Shown: piece after piece, positions 4,866 to 6,621 of the stretch | Layout: each line of letters opens with the position of its first letter | Numbering within the stretch: position 1 is the first letter of the stretch | Assembly: GCA_007117185.1 (NCBI GenBank) | Contig: SKHA01000147.1 | Coordinates: forward strand, 1-6,621 | Length of the DNA: 6,621 nt | Source of the DNA: Spirochaeta sp. | GTDB taxonomy: Bacteria > Spirochaetota > Spirochaetia > DSM-27196 > Alkalispirochaetaceae | Direction: 5' to 3' | The notes under the pieces: model-generated | Databases searched by the model: none | The model's input: the letters and a program-made list of their open reading frames with translations, nothing else | Told to the model about the DNA's origin: nothing | Made by a program: the position numbers and the translations under genes

Positions 4866-6621
4866 ATGAAACGATCCATTCGCGACGGGGTGCTCCGGGT
4901 GGTGACGGCCGCGCTGGTGTGTGCGGTAGCGTTGAGCGTGACCGTCTCTACCCTGACGGCCAGGCGGAACGTTCTTGATGCCCGGGAGGATCAGCTTCAG
5001 GGGACCGTGTCTATCCTGGGGACGCAGATCACCGCGTTTATCGAGGAGAACCGCAGAACGGTCCTTGCCTGGCGTACCGGCGACGGTGTCTACCGCTTCA
5101 CCGAGGGAGAGCGTTCCTCGGCGATAAGCCAACAGATCTCCCGGGAGCTCCTGGAACTCAGGACTCTTTTCCCCCAGTTCAGGACGATTCACGTTCTGGG
5201 GACCGACGGAATCGTCCGCGCCTCGGCGGATGTGGAGCTGATCGGTGAACTGGACCTCTCGGACCGGGAGTATGTCAGGATCGCCGTACAGGGTACGAGC
5301 AATGCCTCGGATGTTGCCATCAGCCGGGTAACCGGGGAGCCCTTCTTCGCGATTGCTGTTCCGCTGGTAGACCAGACCGCTATCGTTCAGGGTGTCCTTA
5401 TGGTCACGGTGGATCTTCCGTCGTTCAACCGCCGTTTTGTCAACACGATCCATGTGGGAGAAACAGGCTACGCCTATCTGGCCCGACGGGACGGGCTTGT
5501 GTTCAGCCACCCCCGGGACGATCTGGCGATGGTCCTGAACGTAGCTGAGCATCCATGGGGTGAGGCCATGATGGAAGGGGGGCGGGAAGGGATTCTGCGA
5601 TACCGTTTTGAAGGAGTCCCCCGCATTGCCGCGTGGGCCCGATCGGAGACCACCGGCTGGCTGCTGGTAGTTACCGTGGAAGAGGCTGACATTCTGGCTG
5701 GGCTGCCGGTTCTGGTCACCCGATCCGTCGTCGCCGGTGTTCTCGTCAGCGCTATCGCCGCGTTGATCCTGTGGTACTTCCTTCGACGGTCCCTATCCGG
5801 GATCGGAACGGTTTGCCAGGCCATCGGAGATATCGCTCAGGGCGAAGCAGATCTCACCCAGAGAATCAGTTACCGCAGTACTGACGAGATCGGTGATCTG
5901 GTAACGACGTTCAACGCGTTCCTGCAGGGGCAGAGCGACCTGATCACCGCGATCAAGACGTCCGCGGGGGAGACGGTTGAACACCGGCAGTCCATGGAAC
6001 GTTCCGCCACAGAGACCGCCGGTACCACGGACCACATTGCCCGGACCGCAGCGGCAGTCAGAGCGGATATGACCGCGATGGAACACCAGATCCGGGATTC
6101 GGAGCAACGTGCCCGGGTGATTCATGAGGGCACCGAGGCACTGGCCGGGGAGATACACCAGCAGGCGGAAGCTGTGGAGCAGTCCACCGCAGCGATCGAG
6201 CAAATGATGGCCTCCCTGCGCTCGGTTGCCCGAATCGTGCAGGAAAAGCAGGAGGCGGCGGCACAGCTCTATCGACAGGCAGGTGAGAACGAGACACAGC
6301 TGACTACCACCAGCGCCCAGATCGGCGAGGTGGTGGACCTGGTGGGCAAGATCGGCTCGATCACCCAGGTTATCGGGCAGCTTACTGCGCAGACAAACCT
6401 GCTGGCGATGAACGCGGCGATTGAGGCGGCTCACGCCGGAGATGCCGGAGCAGGGTTCGCAGTGGTGGCTGAGGAGATCCGCAACCTGGCGAGTAACTCC
6501 GGGGCCAGCTCCCGGGAGATCAGGACGCTGGTCAAGGAGATCATCGCCCGGGTGGAGACCGCCGGGGCCTCTACAACCAGATCCGTTGAGGCGTTTCGAC
6601 AGCTCTATGAAGAGATTGATC
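4866..6621 (+). CDS. Methyl-accepting chemotaxis protein, dCache-HAMP type (3' end beyond window)
   Basis: 585 codons are present and the gene runs off the window. The product is a transmembrane chemoreceptor that senses an outside ligand and controls the CheA-CheW kinase complex. Order: a short basic N-terminus and TM1 (about 9-31); an extracytoplasmic double Cache domain (about 35-275), with the typical TDG at 113-115, a DLSDREY stretch and TGEP at 156-159; TM2 (about 287-306); a HAMP domain (about 306-358, DEIGDL at 340-345); then a long coiled-coil signalling domain whose hairpin tip spans about 500-545 (QTNLLAMNAAIEAA from 509, then GFAVVAEEIRNLA). The returning helix is only partly present. 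Start: ATG at 4866 lies 7 nt after GAGGA (4854-4858); the in-frame ATG at 4860 would be only 1 nt from it, so 4866 is preferred. The ligand cannot be deduced. It is divergent to a c-di-GMP phosphodiesterase gene. Confidence 0.96.
   Translation, partial: MKRSIRDGVLRVVTAALVCAVALSVTVSTLTARRNVLDAREDQLQGTVSILGTQITAFIEENRRTVLAWRTGDGVYRFTEGERSSAISQQISRELLELRTLFPQFRTIHVLGTDGIVRASADVELIGELDLSDREYVRIAVQGTSNASDVAISRVTGEPFFAIAVPLVDQTAIVQGVLMVTVDLPSFNRRFVNTIHVGETGYAYLARRDGLVFSHPRDDLAMVLNVAEHPWGEAMMEGGREGILRYRFEGVPRIAAWARSETTGWLLVVTVEEADILAGLPVLVTRSVVAGVLVSAIAALILWYFLRRSLSGIGTVCQAIGDIAQGEADLTQRISYRSTDEIGDLVTTFNAFLQGQSDLITAIKTSAGETVEHRQSMERSATETAGTTDHIARTAAAVRADMTAMEHQIRDSEQRARVIHEGTEALAGEIHQQAEAVEQSTAAIEQMMASLRSVARIVQEKQEAAAQLYRQAGENETQLTTTSAQIGEVVDLVGKIGSITQVIGQLTAQTNLLAMNAAIEAAHAGDAGAGFAVVAEEIRNLASNSGASSREIRTLVKEIIARVETAGASTTRSVEAFRQLYEEID

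Noticed and set aside
4848..5552. Minus-strand open frame of 234 codons opposite the Cache domain
   Set aside because: It is a shadow of the chemoreceptor gene, with low-complexity composition and no recognisable motif.
5793..6434. Minus-strand open frame of 213 codons opposite the receptor signalling domain
   Set aside because: It is antisense to the highly conserved HAMP and hairpin region. Such frames are common opposite coiled-coil genes in GC-rich DNA.
1..6621. tRNA, rRNA, CRISPR array, insertion sequence or tandem repeats
   Set aside because: None seen: coding is nearly continuous, and the only gaps are 23, 105, 6 and 68 bp long.

Overview
The window is a GC-rich bacterial chromosome segment with five well-supported protein genes and one uncertain gene fragment at the left edge. 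The host is not identifiable with certainty. A spirochaete-like bacterium is a reasonable guess, because the chemoreceptor tip reads AAIEAAHAGDAG and lies beside signalling genes, but this is an inference from a single motif style.

Left half (113-2991): a compact copper homeostasis locus. On the minus strand, copA (Cu(I)-exporting P1B-1 ATPase) is followed 23 bp later by copZ (small MxCxxC copper chaperone), so the two form an operon. Divergent to them on the plus strand is csoR, a Cu(I)-sensing repressor with the intact Cys-His-Cys ligand set. The 105 bp between copA and csoR hold a perfect 8+8 bp inverted repeat with a one-base centre. It is flanked by TTGACA-like hexamers facing outwards on both strands. 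The simplest model is one CsoR site shutting off both promoters until Cu(I) loads CsoR and releases it; CopZ then buffers copper and delivers it to CopA for export.

Right half (2998-6621): two signalling genes read divergently from a 68 bp gap. On the minus strand is a multi-pass membrane protein with a decayed GGDEF domain and an EAL domain that keeps all its catalytic residues, so it is a predicted cyclic-di-GMP phosphodiesterase. On the plus strand is a methyl-accepting chemotaxis protein (TM - double Cache - TM - HAMP - signalling hairpin), cut off by the window end after 585 codons. csoR and the phosphodiesterase gene converge with only 6 bp between their stop codons, and a short hairpin spans the junction.

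No RNA gene, mobile element, CRISPR array or tandem repeat was seen. Nothing here amounts to a clearly new system. The most worthwhile items are the operator/promoter architecture between copA and csoR, the possibly leaderless copA start, and the divergent pairing of a c-di-GMP phosphodiesterase with a chemoreceptor.
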